Of a stretch of 64,000 nucleotides of DNA, positions 36,667-48,317 are shown one piece after another. Position 1 is the first letter of the stretch, and each line of letters opens with the position of its first letter. The position numbers and the translations under genes are program-made. Source of the DNA: Monosporascus cannonballus. Its lineage: Eukaryota; Ascomycota; Sordariomycetes; Xylariales. Under the pieces are notes generated by a model that was given only the letters and a program-made list of their open reading frames with translations, had not been told where the DNA came from and searched no databases. The DNA is taken from positions 310,001 to 374,000 of the forward strand of contig QJNS01000028.1 of assembly GCA_004154925.1 (NCBI GenBank), in the 5' to 3' direction.

Positions 36667-38238
36667 TTAAGGTTTCGCTTCTACATACTTCTCGATCTTT
36701 TTTACGAGCTTACCTGAGCTTATTTGAGTGCATGTCTGCCGCATCTTAGGCAATAGCTCGCTTCCTACAGGCATATTGTCTTTGAAATGGTTTATGCGCA
36801 TGTGTCCCATGAATGGGTTGTGGTTTTTGAAGATGCCGGGAGCCAGAAGAAATACATATCGGACCATAACCCGATCTTGGTAGGTATCATGTTCCAGACC
36901 ACGGAAACGAATGGTCGTTGACGCAACTTCGACGCCAAGTAATGCTATAGCACCCTTGAATGCACTGTTCTTCCAACTTCCCAGAGCTGATCGCTGTGGG
37001 TGGCCGCGCCCAAATATGTAGAGAGTCGAATAAGACGCGTCATTGGAATAGAATACCGTGCTCAGATTCTGCGACCTCCTCAGCCCGTGCTGGAGGATGG
37101 TGAATAAGTTCTCGGGTGGTGTACCATGGAATGCGGGCGACCCACTCTTGATACCGGAGCCTTTCAATTCGTTTTCAAAGGCAGTCTGACGTTGGATATT
37201 GGTATTCAGTAGGATGAATTGTCTGAGTCCGGGCATCTTGGATACATTCGCTGATTCCGGGCCGGTAACCAGCGTCCCATCAAATTCGGAAGAAAGCCAC
37301 GAGAGCAGAGCCTCGCGCTCTTTTCCGAAGTCGCGCAGCTCGAGGAGCTTAGAAATAGTCATCCCGGTGGAGATAGGAGGAAAGGAATCAATAACTGCGT
37401 GTATCTGTTCATTATTTACTGGGAAAGTGATTGGTAGTTCCGACGTGAAGCTCGTCCCAGAGCGTAGATATCTATAATTGTATCCTCGGGGGGCTGCTGC
37501 CTCATCATAAACGGAGACCCTCAGGCAGCAAAGAAGGAAGTCTAGAACAGCGGGATCTCGTGGGAACTTCTCAAACCTCTTACGGCAGCCTGCAGAACAA
37601 GGAAGCGGCCGAAAGATTTCACACCCCAACAACCGACCACTGATGATGCAGGACCGTGTCGGGTCGCTATTTGCAAGTTCCGTGATGCTATCACAGATCT
37701 CCCGAGCACTCCATCCCTTCTGGCGGAGGCGGAGGAATTTGTGAATTTTCCGGCTCGGCACGTCAGTCAGGAAGTTGGGGTCGGAGTTGCAAACCACGAA
37801 GTCTTTCCAGGGTCCGTCGGTAGTGCAGTAATTGTGGTGATACTCGAACTCTCGATCGTTAGGCGGAAGATGGACGCAAAAGCCCACGTAGTCAATGTCT
37901 CCACGGCGAAAGGCCCTGAGACGTACGAGAATCGACTTGGCACTATCCTTGACACCCCACGCAGCCCGATGGAACGTTCCGAGACAGTGAAAGGGGATGC
38001 GAATCTCATATTCCTCGTTGCCGATCATCTGGGCGTACTTCAATGTCCCAACCAGAAAAGGCAAGTTTGCTGCAGTTATGTGCAAGCCGGCCAGGCGTTG
38101 GTGTACATCGCTCTCGTCCGGGCCTTCATCCGGCCCAGTCGAGGGTCGTGTCTTTGACTCCTTATTATACGTTCGGCGAACCGTAGGCCTTTTTCGTGAC
38201 TGCTCGTTGGCTTCATCGATCCTGCGTTTCTGCCTCAT
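36667..38238 (-). CDS. PARP-like ADP-ribosyltransferase-fold protein
   Basis: A single-exon gene encodes 523 residues. The C-terminal third (about residues 365-475) resembles a PARP catalytic domain. FHGTPPENLFTILQHGLR (from residue 370) supplies the His of the H-Y-E/I/Y triad and the NAD-contacting Gly. A Tyr-rich strand, SNDASYSTLYIFG, supplies the Tyr position. YVFLLAP (from about residue 462) sits where the third motif is expected and has no Glu, which suggests mono-ADP-ribosylation or no activity. The pattern is closest to the PARP6/8/16 group. The N-terminus is basic (RQKRRIDEANEQSRKRP), possibly a nuclear signal. The middle (about 60-360) is of unknown fold with Cys-rich spots such as CSAGCRKRF. 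No neighbour suggests a pathway. It has no stops. Confidence 0.75.
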   Translation of the reverse strand: MRQKRRIDEANEQSRKRPTVRRTYNKESKTRPSTGPDEGPDESDVHQRLAGLHITAANLPFLVGTLKYAQMIGNEEYEIRIPFHCLGTFHRAAWGVKDSAKSILVRLRAFRRGDIDYVGFCVHLPPNDREFEYHHNYCTTDGPWKDFVVCNSDPNFLTDVPSRKIHKFLRLRQKGWSAREICDSITELANSDPTRSCIISGRLLGCEIFRPLPCSAGCRKRFEKFPRDPAVLDFLLCCLRVSVYDEAAAPRGYNYRYLRSGTSFTSELPITFPVNNEQIHAVIDSFPPISTGMTISKLLELRDFGKEREALLSWLSSEFDGTLVTGPESANVSKMPGLRQFILLNTNIQRQTAFENELKGSGIKSGSPAFHGTPPENLFTILQHGLRRSQNLSTVFYSNDASYSTLYIFGRGHPQRSALGSWKNSAFKGAIALLGVEVASTTIRFRGLEHDTYQDRVMVRYVFLLAPGIFKNHNPFMGHMRINHFKDNMPVGSELLPKMRQTCTQISSGKLVKKIEKYVEAKP

Positions 38239-39958
38239 CGGATTGATCGGGTAAGTAATGACGGGGTTGGATTGATTCTTTATGGGGCCCGCTGACTATT
38301 GGGAACAAGATTAAATACAACTCACGCAGAACACAATCTCCTTTTTATATAGAGATGGATATAAAACTTCAGGATCAAGGTCTTCCTAGGACAAAGGCGC
38401 TGTCAATCTTAAATCGTCCCGAAACAGCTCGAGAAGCGAAGTAGGCCAAATGCTTCGAAGGAAAAGCAGAGCATCGCGAAGAAGTGTTGCCTGTCTTAGA
38501 CACACTTTCGATCAACCTCTGGTTCTCCTGCTTTATTCTAACACCTGGATTGAGAGAACGCACGACAATGAATGATTTTGATGTTCTCGAACGTCCAAAG
38601 CCAGCATCTTCGAGTACATACACATAGGGGCCGAATACCCCTGATACCCGGCGAGTGATGGGCACGCTCCTCAATGGCACCGATGCCTCTACCTTCTTCT
38701 GCACCTGGCCTCCTTTCATCTCTCCTATTTCATATAGCTGTCGAAACAAGTGTATTCTGAGGGCCTGGGCATACTATTCCCATTATGGGATTATTGAGGT
38801 TCATAACTCTCGGCTATGTCGGGACGCCCTGTTGGTTCATCCCACGAATATGTATAGCTCACTTTCTTTATGCCCCTTTTTGCGCCACTGCACCGTTCTG
38901 CTCTAATCTCTCCGAATGAAGCAAACTACAAACATTTACTGGCGCACCAAATCAAAGCCCGATTCGATTACAGTATAACTCTGTCATAAATAATGCGCTC
39001 ACAGGATGACATATGGGTATTATGCCATCAGCAATACTAGCTAGAGCTCGATGGGTTACCCAAGGCCATACAGACACTGGCCAACATGATTAAGCCAGTC
39101 TTGTGCCTAGTAGCTGAAGTACGGGCATAAATAATAAGATTGGCTGATAATAGCATTTAACCATTGGCATTTTATCAGAAAGGTTGCGGCAGCGATAGGA
39201 GCACTTTACCCATCTATACCAGACGCTTTAGCCACATGGTTACTGGCGGGTATAGGCGGGTAAATAGGTGTGTTTATAATGCCCTTTTACTGCCAACCAC
39301 ATACAGCTTTTGGGGATTAGGATTAAGGCAGCCATTATACCTCAGGCCTAGACCTTAACCCTCTACTAAATTTGAGGGAAGCGATCTGGTCTTGTGATCA
39401 AGTCGAAACGGCAGACGGACACGTGTATTCTGCATACTACCTTTCCCTTATAAACAGCTGCCGAACGCTGTGTATGGCGGACTTTCTATCTGCATCTTGG
39501 CTGATGTTGAGATTTAGGACAATTCCAAAGTCCTGGATCTGGCTGGTATTATAGACGCGACGATTCTTATGCATCTGCTGCGGAGGTATCGATAAGCATC
39601 TGGCGCTATGATTTGCAATGTAGATCCGCCATGGTGTAATGCATGCTAGGGCGACATTGGTAAGGGCAGACCTTCCCCTTTAGTATCTGTCGATGCATAA
39701 TCTAGAACCCAGGAGCTTCGCGGGGATCTGCTCTTTCCAAGAAAACCCAGTTCCCAGGCAGTCCAGGTTACCAAAACATGTCTTCTCACCTGCCTCTCTG
39801 ATATCATAGCGGACATATGTCGAAATGGCGTCACGGCAATGGTATCATTGTCACGGGGTTCCGGGGGAGCGGGGTCGGTTCACATCTATATGAAGGCATG
39901 ATCACCTAGCCAGCCCTGAACACAACAGTCTGTCTCCAGGAGGACAGACCCAGACATC
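38239..39958. other. Intergenic region with one doubtful open frame
   Basis: A minus-strand frame at about 38375-38749, with a possible ATG near 38720 (MKGGQVQKKVEASVPLRS), is open for roughly 115 codons but has no recognised motif. The rest, to 39958, is AT-rich with no gene; the last 100 bases should be the promoter of the carboxypeptidase gene. Confidence 0.4.
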
Positions 39959-41546
39959 ATGAAGAACGCCGCCGTCCTGTCGATCGCGCTGCTCCCCTTG
40001 GCGCTGGCCACGGCAGTGCCGAGGTCGGAGGGGGTGGACTACGCCGGATACCAGGGCCTGCGCATCACCCTGCCCGAGAATGCCACCGACATAGAGGAGC
40101 AGATCGAAGATATCGCGGCCCATATCCTGAACCCCCGCCAGGTGACCCACCTCGATGCGGTAGTCGCTGCGGACAAGGTCGGCGCAATCAAGGCGCTCGC
40201 GCCGGAGGTCGAAGTCCTCGTCGAGGACGTCGGCGTCGCCATCGCCGAGGAGGGAGATGTTGTCTCGGGATATGCAGGTAAGTCCGCCCCATAGGCCCCA
40301 AAAACTCTGCAAGCGGACAGCGAGGGCCGGCTAGCCTACGGTTTCAGTGCCGAGCGAGTCATGGTTCACGGTATACCACAGCTACGCCGACCACATGCAA
40401 TTCTTGCGGGACCTGCAGGCGGGGTATCCATCCAACTCCGAGATCACCACCACGGGCACCTCCGTCCAGGGTAGGATCCTCACGGGCATCCATATCTGGG
40501 GAAGCGGCGGTAAGGGGTCGAAGCCCGCGGTTCTTTTCCACGGCACTGTCCGTGCCCGCGAATGGATTACCACCATGGTCCGTCCCGAACCTGTCTAGAT
40601 AGTCTGATTGGATGCGAGGTCGCTGACAACCCCCCCATTGATAGTCGGTTGAGTACAACGCCTGACAGCTGTTGACCAAATACAGCACCAACTCGGCCGT
40701 CAAGGCCCTCGTCGACAAGTTCGACTTCTACATCATCCCTATCGTAAACCCGGACGGTGCGTACTCGTCCGTTGTTGCATCCCGAGCCACCGTATGGGCG
40801 TGCCTATCGCCGTCGGACGTCGCTAACGTGGTAATAATGACTGTGGACATATAGGTTTCGTCTACAGCCAGACGACTGACAGGATGTGGCGGAAGAACCG
40901 ACAAGCCGTGAGCGGCAACTCCTGCGTGGGCCGCGATAATAACCGCAACTGGGCGTACAAGTGGGAGGTGACGGGCGGTGCGTCTACGAATCCGTGCTCC
41001 GAGACGTACAAGGGCCTGACCGCCGGCGACGCCCCGGAGAACAGGGGCATGATGGCCCACGTCAACTCGCTGCGCGACGCCCGCGGCATTCGGCTCTACA
41101 TCGGCTTCCACTCATACGGCCAGTACATCCTCTGGCGTAAGTCTCGCCCAGCTCCCCTTCCTCCGCGGTTGCTCGTGACTTCATGCTTCCTATATGTGTA
41201 TATAAGTCAATGATATGACTGATTGACTCGCGCTCCAGCATACGGCTACGACTGCAACCTCGTGGTCCCCGAGGACAGGGCCCTCAACGCGCTCGCGTCG
41301 GCGGGCGCGTCGGCCATCCGGGGGGTCTCGGGGACTAGCTACACGGTTGGTAATTCGTGCCGACACCTCTACGCGACGACGGGGTCTGGGCCCGATTACG
41401 TGTATGGCGTTGGTGGTGCTGCCTACTCTTATACGATCGAGCTCAGAGACAAGGGCACCTACGGATTCACGCTGCCGGCGAGCCAGATCCAACCGACTGT
41501 GAGGGAGACATGGGCCGGCGTGGTGGCAATGTTGCAGAGGATCTGA
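39959..41546 (+). pseudogene. Secreted M14 metallocarboxypeptidase, apparently inactivated
   Basis: Exons 39959-40277, 40348-40577, 40645-40756, 40855-41136 and 41239-41546 encode a preproenzyme of the carboxypeptidase A type. The signal peptide MKNAAVLSIALLPLALATA is followed by a propeptide of about 90 residues, then the catalytic domain. The usual HxxE zinc motif reads VRAREW (40550-40567): the first zinc-ligand His is Arg, while the Glu is kept. The second His (FHSYGQYILW) and the catalytic Glu (YTIELRDKGTYG) are intact. The third exon has TGA at 40663-40665 in VEYNA*QLLTKY, where relatives have a Tyr or similar. No canonical splice choice avoids it without losing the conserved VEY segment. 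Two independent hits at the active region make a pseudogene likely; a small number of sequence errors is the alternative. Confidence 0.88.
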
Positions 41547-41848
41547 TCGCATGTTACCATTTTCAGATCCTGGTTTGGGAAGTGATGCCTGGGGTGCTAA
41601 ATAGTAAACCTGTTGTTACCTACCTACAGACGTACTCCGGGAATAGGCTACGGCAAATGCATTAGTTGCTGCTGAAAATATCAGCAATGTTCTGTGGTTC
41701 CTCCTCTACGCCCGCTGTCTAGGTCTACAATATGCCAATATATGCAAAACCATGCAAGAAGGCTATGAGCAAAACACGCCATCCGGACGACACGTCATCA
41801 ACAACCGCCACCACACCAGCCCACCAGCCAGCCAGCCGACCGTCCATC

Positions 41849-42665
41849 TCAGGGCGCCCCACCCTCCGGCTCAAGCCCCTCAAGATCGATCTCCGTGGAC
41901 GTAGGCCCGTAGCCGCCAGCCGCAGCGACGTTCTCGCGCTGGTAGAGGAAGCAGTCGTCGGTATCGACGGTCTCGGGCGCGAACTCGAAGACGCGCGCCT
42001 CGGCGTTGCGCCAGGGGTGGTCGCTGGGGGCCCCAGCCCTGCGCGCGTCGGCCGTGATCTGGCGCAGGAAGTCGCCGTGCGCGACGAGCACGATGGTCTT
42101 CTCGGGCCTGTCCCGGAGCCAGCGGCGCACCCAGGCGGCGCGCGCCGCGAGGGCGCCGGCCTCGGCGGCCCAGAACCCGCGCTTCGACGTCCAGTCGTCG
42201 GGCAGGCCCGCGAAGTCGATGCCGGCGAACTCGGGGTCCGCCTCGAGCGCCGAGCGGGCCGACCCCGTGTCGCACGGCAGGTCGTTGCACTCCTGGGCCT
42301 GCGGCACGCAGACGAGGCCCCGCGGCGCGCCGCCGAGCCGCGCGAGCGCCGGCCCGAACCCCAGGAGCGCCGTCTGCAGCGTGCGCCGCAGCGGCGAGGC
42401 CGCGATCAGCTCCGCCTCGGCCTGCAGGTCCGGGATCGCGCGCGCGAGCGCCACCGCCTGCTTGCGGCCCAGGGGCGTCAGTGGCGCGTCGGGGACTGTG
42501 CAGTTTGTGCGTTAGCGGTGGATGGGTTGGGAGGGGGGAAAGGAGGGTTACGGGATGGGGAAGGGGGGAAAAGAGGAGCGGTATTCACGTACTAGAGTAG
42601 TCCAGCGAGACGTTGTGCTCGGCTTGCCCATGGCGGACGAGGATTATGCGCGAATTGGGCGCCAT
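41849..42665 (-). CDS. Histidine phosphatase family protein (phosphoglycerate-mutase-like)
   Basis: Exons 42665-42593 and 42495-41849 encode 239 residues. The first exon has the RHG phosphohistidine motif (IILVRHGQAEHN), and the intron is GT-AG with a pyrimidine-rich end. Downstream, AHGDFLRQI supplies the second catalytic His. SPLRRTLQTALLGF is the usual third conserved block. Members are broad-range or small-molecule phosphatases; the substrate here is unknown. The coding part is strongly GC-rich, which makes long spurious frames on the plus strand. No lesion is visible. Confidence 0.9.
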
Positions 42666-43589
42666 TCTCAATGATTTCTGAGGGAGATGTCTATGCTCCT
42701 CTATCTGTATTCTGAGTACTCCGACACAATGTGGTGGGGGAGAATGCAGCTTTATAATTTAATCCATAAGTCTATTAGAAGAGGGAATCTATAAAATGGG
42801 AGAAGGTTATGTCTACATGCGACGCAACACTTCATACGTAGCAGTTTCGCCCTTTGGAGCTATTAGGCATGGCGTTGAGATGGATTGACAGTCTGCTGGA
42901 CAGAAGATCAAGGAAAGGATGCCCGGTGGATCGCCATCTGCTGATCAGCTGTCAAAGACCAGTGCATTGAATGACGGGCACGACAGGTACATAGATACCT
43001 AGGCAGTGAAAGGAGTCGTCACTGACGGCCCCGGGAATAAGAGACATGACCAATAACAGGGCAATCGAGAGAGAACTTCAACTGTGGTTGTAGTGAAGAG
43101 CATAATAAGTATGGCGAATGGAATTCTCATGGGCACTGTTAAATAGCGCCAGATGGTTTATGCCAGTAGATACCACCGAAACAAGCGGTCTATGCCCAGT
43201 TTTTAGCTAATACACCATGACCAGATAAGTTATATTGTATTCCCAGTGGCGATTATAGTCAAGCGAAGATTATTAGCCTCTATTCGCCTCTGCTAGTTAT
43301 ATCCTTATACCACTTTTAAGTAAAATGCTACGCGACTCTCATGAATCCAACTGTCTAAAATAATTGAAAGTAATAAAGATAAATAATGCGTGGGGGGTAT
43401 CTCGTGCTGTACCGATCTAGTTTAGAAACACCAAACCCGAAAAGAAAAAGCTCCGAGGAAAGATGCTTTGCTGTCTGCAGGTTTGACGTACTCGATGAAG
43501 CCGACCCAGATGGTCCGTGATCCTTAGCCCGTTTCTAAATGAGCTCAAAATTGTCCTGGAATTAGCCTCGACCGGGGCTTCCCACTCAC
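42666..43589. other. Intergenic region, no gene recognised
   Basis: AT-rich sequence between the phosphatase promoter and the end of the TBC gene. No motif or repeat is visible. Confidence 0.5.
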
Positions 43590-46500
43590 TCACCCGAGCC
43601 TAAGGGCGGTCTCTTCCTGAAACGGTGTCGGTGTCCTAAATGGCGCTATCCTATCTCCTTCATCATCCGCGCATAATCCGCTCAAGTTGGTAGCACTAGT
43701 GTTTCCTCTGGCCTGGGGTGCCGGACTGGTGGCGCGGCTCGGGACCACGGACGCGGTCGTCTCACTCACTAGGGCTGGTGCAGAAACGGCCTTTTGCGTA
43801 CGTCTGAGCCGGTTGTTGGCTTCGCGTTCTTTCATCAGCTGCTTTTCCGCCTCGATGGCCTTATTCCTCCTGGCCTCGACGTCTTCGCGTCTAACGACCT
43901 TCCTAAGCCCCTCCGATGCGTTTATTAACCCGTCGATACTAATGGCATGGTTGGTCATCTGATGATTGATGTACGTATAGACGGCGGCGGGGGTATCGCA
44001 CTGCAACAGCTGCTGTTCGTTTAGTTTTAGCAGCGCAAGGGCGACCTGGAATAAGAATGTGCTTCCGTCGTTGATGCAGAGAACGACATCCCAAACGCGG
44101 AACAGAGCTTCGGCGGAGAGACAATCGGTGAATACACTGAGAAACCACTGGAACGTCAACGCCTCGAGCTCAATGCTCAGCTCATCCAAGTGCAGCGAAA
44201 GTTTCGGCAGAACCTGCGTCACGTATTGGCGCAAGACTTGCTGATCCGCGCGCGATGCCATTAAGCTATGGTCATAGTAGGCCTGAGGGAGGATGTGCTC
44301 GATGAAGGAACAGAGGACCCAGAAGGTCTCCTCGGCGGAAGGCATGATCAGCAATAAATTGGCCGTAATGAGATTCATGCCCTGGCAGTATCCGACCTCA
44401 GGATTTCGTCTCGCGTATGCTCGCAGGACTTCGCTCAATTTCTGCACGCCAGGACCCCTTCGGAAGTAGATATTGTCGGTGAGAGTGCGGTTAATGTCCA
44501 TATCGATTTGTGATATCACGGTAGGGTCGTCGTCTTTGTCCGATCTCGAAACGAGGTCCGCATAGTAGCCGGGCACGCGCTTAGAGAGGGCGCCGGAACA
44601 CTCTGCCCAGATCTTGGGCCGATTCGCAACAGGTATTCCACCGAGAACTAGGTTCCTGAATTCGTTCCACTTTGCCCGGCCGACCTTGCCCTTGACGCCA
44701 AGATCAGCCACGCCGATTGTCTCACCATCCGTCAGTTTCGCTTCCGGTATCATGACGGGCGCCCTTTGGAAACGGGCCTCGGCGGCGGCTGCGGCTGCGG
44801 CGGCGGCTGCTTCACTTTCGCGACGGCGCTCGGCGCGCACCTTTCTTAGAAACTCGTTCCAGCGAACTGTCTTTTCTCTCTGAAGCGCATCGTGGACGTC
44901 ACTCAACTGTTTCAAAAGCAGCTTTACGGGCTCTGCATCCTCCTGGACAAGAGTCGCAGGGATATCTTCGTGCGGTTTAGAGGCTGCTTCATTGTCCAGC
45001 GCGGCGGTCGTGCTTGCGGGAGGAACGAACCCGCGGTCGTCCGCAATCAGACCGGGAGATTTTGGCGCCTCAGTGCCGTCTAACACCTGTATGTTCGAGG
45101 CAGCGATCGAAGGAGTATGCGACAGTAACTCCGTCGGGAAGGTTGCGATCTTTAAGTAATCCTGCCACCGCTTAGGCTTGGCCTGTTCTGCTACCTCCTC
45201 GGTCGAAGATGGAGTTTCCGGCCGTTCGGCACTGTCGCCTTCGCGCATCGAGTTTTCGTCGTCGAATAAACTAGGCGACAGGCTAGATCTTCCACCGGAA
45301 AGCATTTCCGCGCGGCTTCCCCGCTTAATCTGCAGGGCGACCTGGGCCGCCTCGCGCTGCCGCTTCTTCCGTCGTTGATCGTAGATGAAGCCAAAGCGGT
45401 CCGTTAGATACTCAGAACCATTATAGTTGTTATAAATATGTGTTAGAGTCGGCGGCTGTCCTTCGGGAGAGAATATGGTGTCCATTTCGACGGGACCAAA
45501 GTTATCTGATTTCGTAGCGGCCGCATTAGGGGGGCTTGCAGATACCCCTTCCCACCGCTCATGGGGCTGCATGCGCGGACCCGGTGGTGTTGCACGTCGC
45601 ATTGCCATGAGAGCCCTAGGGCCTCCTTGAGTAGATACCGTTCGGTTGGAAGCAGTGGTCTTGGCACTGGTATTCGAAGACGAACGTATAGAACCACCCT
45701 GGCCTGCCAAATTGGACCTGCCTCTCACAGAGTCGGTATCACGGTTGGATGAAGCCTTTCCAGCGACCAGTTGCAGGGCCATACTAGCCAAGGACGTGGG
45801 AGGCTTCTTCGGAGCTTGACCGGAATAGATACTCGAAGCGCGGCTGGAGCTCGGTGCAGATTCTGCATCGGGCGGTATAAATGAATCTTCCTGAATAACG
45901 GGGCGACGATCGCCCTGGTTCGGGGCCCGAATCGCAGTATTCGGTGTCATATCGCCATTTACGCTGCCGGCCCTGCTCGGTTTTTTACCGGAACCACCAC
46001 CCCAAAAGTACTCTTTCCATGCTCTCATGGTTCCTTTTCCCGTATGGGCGTTCTTTGACACAGGGGACGAGGCCCCGGCTCGAATAGTGGCGTCGTTTGC
46101 GTCGCTAATGCCCAAGCCGGCAGTTGAATGCGACATGGAGTCGCGCATGGCATCGTTCATCATGTCGGACAGACCTCCATCTTGCCCCTGGCCACGTTTC
46201 GCTTGCTCCTGGAGCCTGAATTCCGCCTCCACATTTCGCAGCCTTGTCTCAAGGTCGAGGTTCGACAATCCACATTCTAATATGATCTTTCTCAGAGCAC
46301 GTTCCCTGGCATCGGCCCTTCTCCGTAGCGTCGCGATCTCGTTGTCGCGGTGGGCCAGATCCTCGGCAATCTGGCGCACTAGATTCACCGCTCCATGTCG
46401 CGCAACTAGTCGTTCGATGTGGTCGTCCGCAGCAAGATGTAGCGCGCCGGGTATCTTGCGACCGGTCAGAGGCGTGTCTTCGAATAACGCGCTGCGGGCA

Positions 46501-46883
46501 GTCCGTTGTGTTTCGGCCGAGGTCAGGCTGTCGACTATGGAATTCGCGACATCGGTCGGGGGATTTGACGACTTCCTGAGTCTGCTCGCGGCTCCCATAC
46601 CGGCATACACGTCGGGAGAGAAGGGCCCTTCGCAACGAGGCGGCTCCGGCGAGAAGGATGGGAAGGATGTGAGCGACTTGTCCGAGGCGGCAATGGAGGA
46701 TGCCGAACTAGAAGGCTGCGATATCAACTTCCTGGGTCTCGAGCTCGACTTTGCGCGGGCGGAATGTCCCCTGCTGCTCCTAACTGAGCTGCTCGAGAGT
46801 TGAGAGGTAGAGCGCTGTAGGGGAGTCGGAGCTCGAGGAGAAGCCGCGGCAGCAGCGGTAGATGCTTCGGAGCCCATATCCAT
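43590..46883 (-). CDS. TBC-domain Rab GTPase-activating protein
   Basis: A single-exon gene encodes 1097 residues. The TBC domain (about residues 740-960) starts near WNEFRNLVLGGIPVANRPKI and has both catalytic fingers: the Arg finger in IDMDINRT and the Gln finger in YCQGMN. It stimulates GTP hydrolysis by Rab GTPases in membrane traffic. The first 700 residues are Ser/Pro-rich and probably disordered, with a short coiled coil near residues 180-235 (HRDNEIATLRRRADARERAL). Another coiled coil with an Ala run (EAAAAAAAAAAEARF) precedes the TBC domain, and a Glu/Lys-rich helix follows it (NKAIEAEKQLMKEREA). The ATG at 46883 is the first in frame. The gene looks intact. Confidence 0.93.
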   Translation of the reverse strand: MDMGSEASTAAAAASPRAPTPLQRSTSQLSSSSVRSSRGHSARAKSSSRPRKLISQPSSSASSIAASDKSLTSFPSFSPEPPRCEGPFSPDVYAGMGAASRLRKSSNPPTDVANSIVDSLTSAETQRTARSALFEDTPLTGRKIPGALHLAADDHIERLVARHGAVNLVRQIAEDLAHRDNEIATLRRRADARERALRKIILECGLSNLDLETRLRNVEAEFRLQEQAKRGQGQDGGLSDMMNDAMRDSMSHSTAGLGISDANDATIRAGASSPVSKNAHTGKGTMRAWKEYFWGGGSGKKPSRAGSVNGDMTPNTAIRAPNQGDRRPVIQEDSFIPPDAESAPSSSRASSIYSGQAPKKPPTSLASMALQLVAGKASSNRDTDSVRGRSNLAGQGGSIRSSSNTSAKTTASNRTVSTQGGPRALMAMRRATPPGPRMQPHERWEGVSASPPNAAATKSDNFGPVEMDTIFSPEGQPPTLTHIYNNYNGSEYLTDRFGFIYDQRRKKRQREAAQVALQIKRGSRAEMLSGGRSSLSPSLFDDENSMREGDSAERPETPSSTEEVAEQAKPKRWQDYLKIATFPTELLSHTPSIAASNIQVLDGTEAPKSPGLIADDRGFVPPASTTAALDNEAASKPHEDIPATLVQEDAEPVKLLLKQLSDVHDALQREKTVRWNEFLRKVRAERRRESEAAAAAAAAAAEARFQRAPVMIPEAKLTDGETIGVADLGVKGKVGRAKWNEFRNLVLGGIPVANRPKIWAECSGALSKRVPGYYADLVSRSDKDDDPTVISQIDMDINRTLTDNIYFRRGPGVQKLSEVLRAYARRNPEVGYCQGMNLITANLLLIMPSAEETFWVLCSFIEHILPQAYYDHSLMASRADQQVLRQYVTQVLPKLSLHLDELSIELEALTFQWFLSVFTDCLSAEALFRVWDVVLCINDGSTFLFQVALALLKLNEQQLLQCDTPAAVYTYINHQMTNHAISIDGLINASEGLRKVVRREDVEARRNKAIEAEKQLMKEREANNRLRRTQKAVSAPALVSETTASVVPSRATSPAPQARGNTSATNLSGLCADDEGDRIAPFRTPTPFQEETALRLG

Positions 46884-48317
46884 GTCGCGTAATAGATGCA
46901 GGTAGGTTAAAAGGCATTCTCCCCGCTCTTTCTATGTCGTGCATAACCCAGAATAAAAAGAATATAAATAAAAGAAAGACACAACGTCGAAGCGAACGAG
47001 ATTTATACGACCTCGCTTTTCGAACAGAACTCGAAGCACAGAACGATTGAACCTAACGGGAACCTTGTTGCGTGACAAGGGTCGTAGTCATAGTCATAAG
47101 TCGTGAAGGGGAATGGGATGGTGATGGTTGGGGCGGTGATGATGTAAAATACTGGACAAGACACAGTTGGGCAGCTGATCAAACAGGCTCTAAAGGGGAT
47201 CATGCGTAGTACTGAGTACCAGGCCGAATAATCACATCCCTACCAAGTACCACTTACCATGAGTCCAACGCTTTTGATATCGTAGAGTTTTAATTTCTAT
47301 AAAGCATTTCAGTACTATAGTCGAGAGATAATTCAATGTTTGATTAACTCTTTTACGAAGCTATTTCGCTTGTATGCAATATGAAAAGGATTAAACGACA
47401 TCGGCAATTTAAGGGTAATTAATAGAAACTACCTGACTTGGATGTTAAACTTACCCATGCGATGTAGTACATGCATAATTCCAAGCAATTGTTAGGCGGT
47501 TTACCTCCGTAGAAGCGCTAGGTTAGCGGACGGTGCACTGGCCTGGCGGGGGGTTCCAATTGCTGGCATGTGCATCCTGTCGCTAATTGCGTCGCATTCT
47601 TCGAAGTAGGGCTCATAATGATCGAAGCTGTGTGTGCGAATGGGATGTCTGCTGGCACCTATTTTAGGTAATGGCTAGGGTACGTCTCAGCAGGGGTGCA
47701 TCGCCACCATGCATTGTCAACCTTTTATGGTATATAGCATTCATATCAAATAGCTACTTATCTTCGTTAGGCATTGGTTGGGCTTGACTCTAGTGCTGAA
47801 GGCTTCATATGTAAAGTCTGCTTCAAAACTTGAACCAACCACAGGGGAGAGCCACCACCGGAAAGGGTGTTAAAGAAACATGAAACAAGCACAAGCTCTT
47901 GCTCTCGCGGACGCACACTCACACCCAGTCCAGTTGTTCGGCTTGCTTACCCATCAGCTGCACTCATCGCTTGAGTTCGTCCAGCAGAAAACCACCCTTC
48001 TATAGGCTCTTGGAGGACCCCAGTAGGGTTTAGACCAGGCAGCCGTCACCTGCAGTCCACAGAGCCTCTCGTCTCCTGTGCTCGGCGATCCGATCGGCTC
48101 CCTGCTTCTAGGTGCGACTAGCTTCAAGGGGCATTTGTGGACGGCCGATAGTCCGCGGTAATAACGAAACAATTGTGTAGGAAGCCCAGGAATGGGCAGA
48201 CTAAATTTATGTATTTCATGTCTCTTGTGTCTGCCTCAACGATATCAAGGTGTCCCTATGGCCATAGGTGGACATGGGAGCCCCAGACTCGTCATCCGCG
48301 TCAACTCCGCACCGCCC
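46884..48317. other. Intergenic region, no gene recognised
   Basis: The first part is the TBC gene's presumed promoter. The stretch 47250-47500 is AT-rich. Nothing coding, no tRNA and no repeat was recognised. Confidence 0.5.

Noticed and set aside
41732..42595. 287-codon plus-strand frame opposite the histidine phosphatase.
   Set aside because: It is Arg/Gly-rich low-complexity text from GC-rich antisense. The RHG motif and intron support the minus gene.
46027..46803. 258-codon plus-strand frame inside the TBC gene.
   Set aside because: It is antisense to the disordered part of the TBC protein and has no motif.
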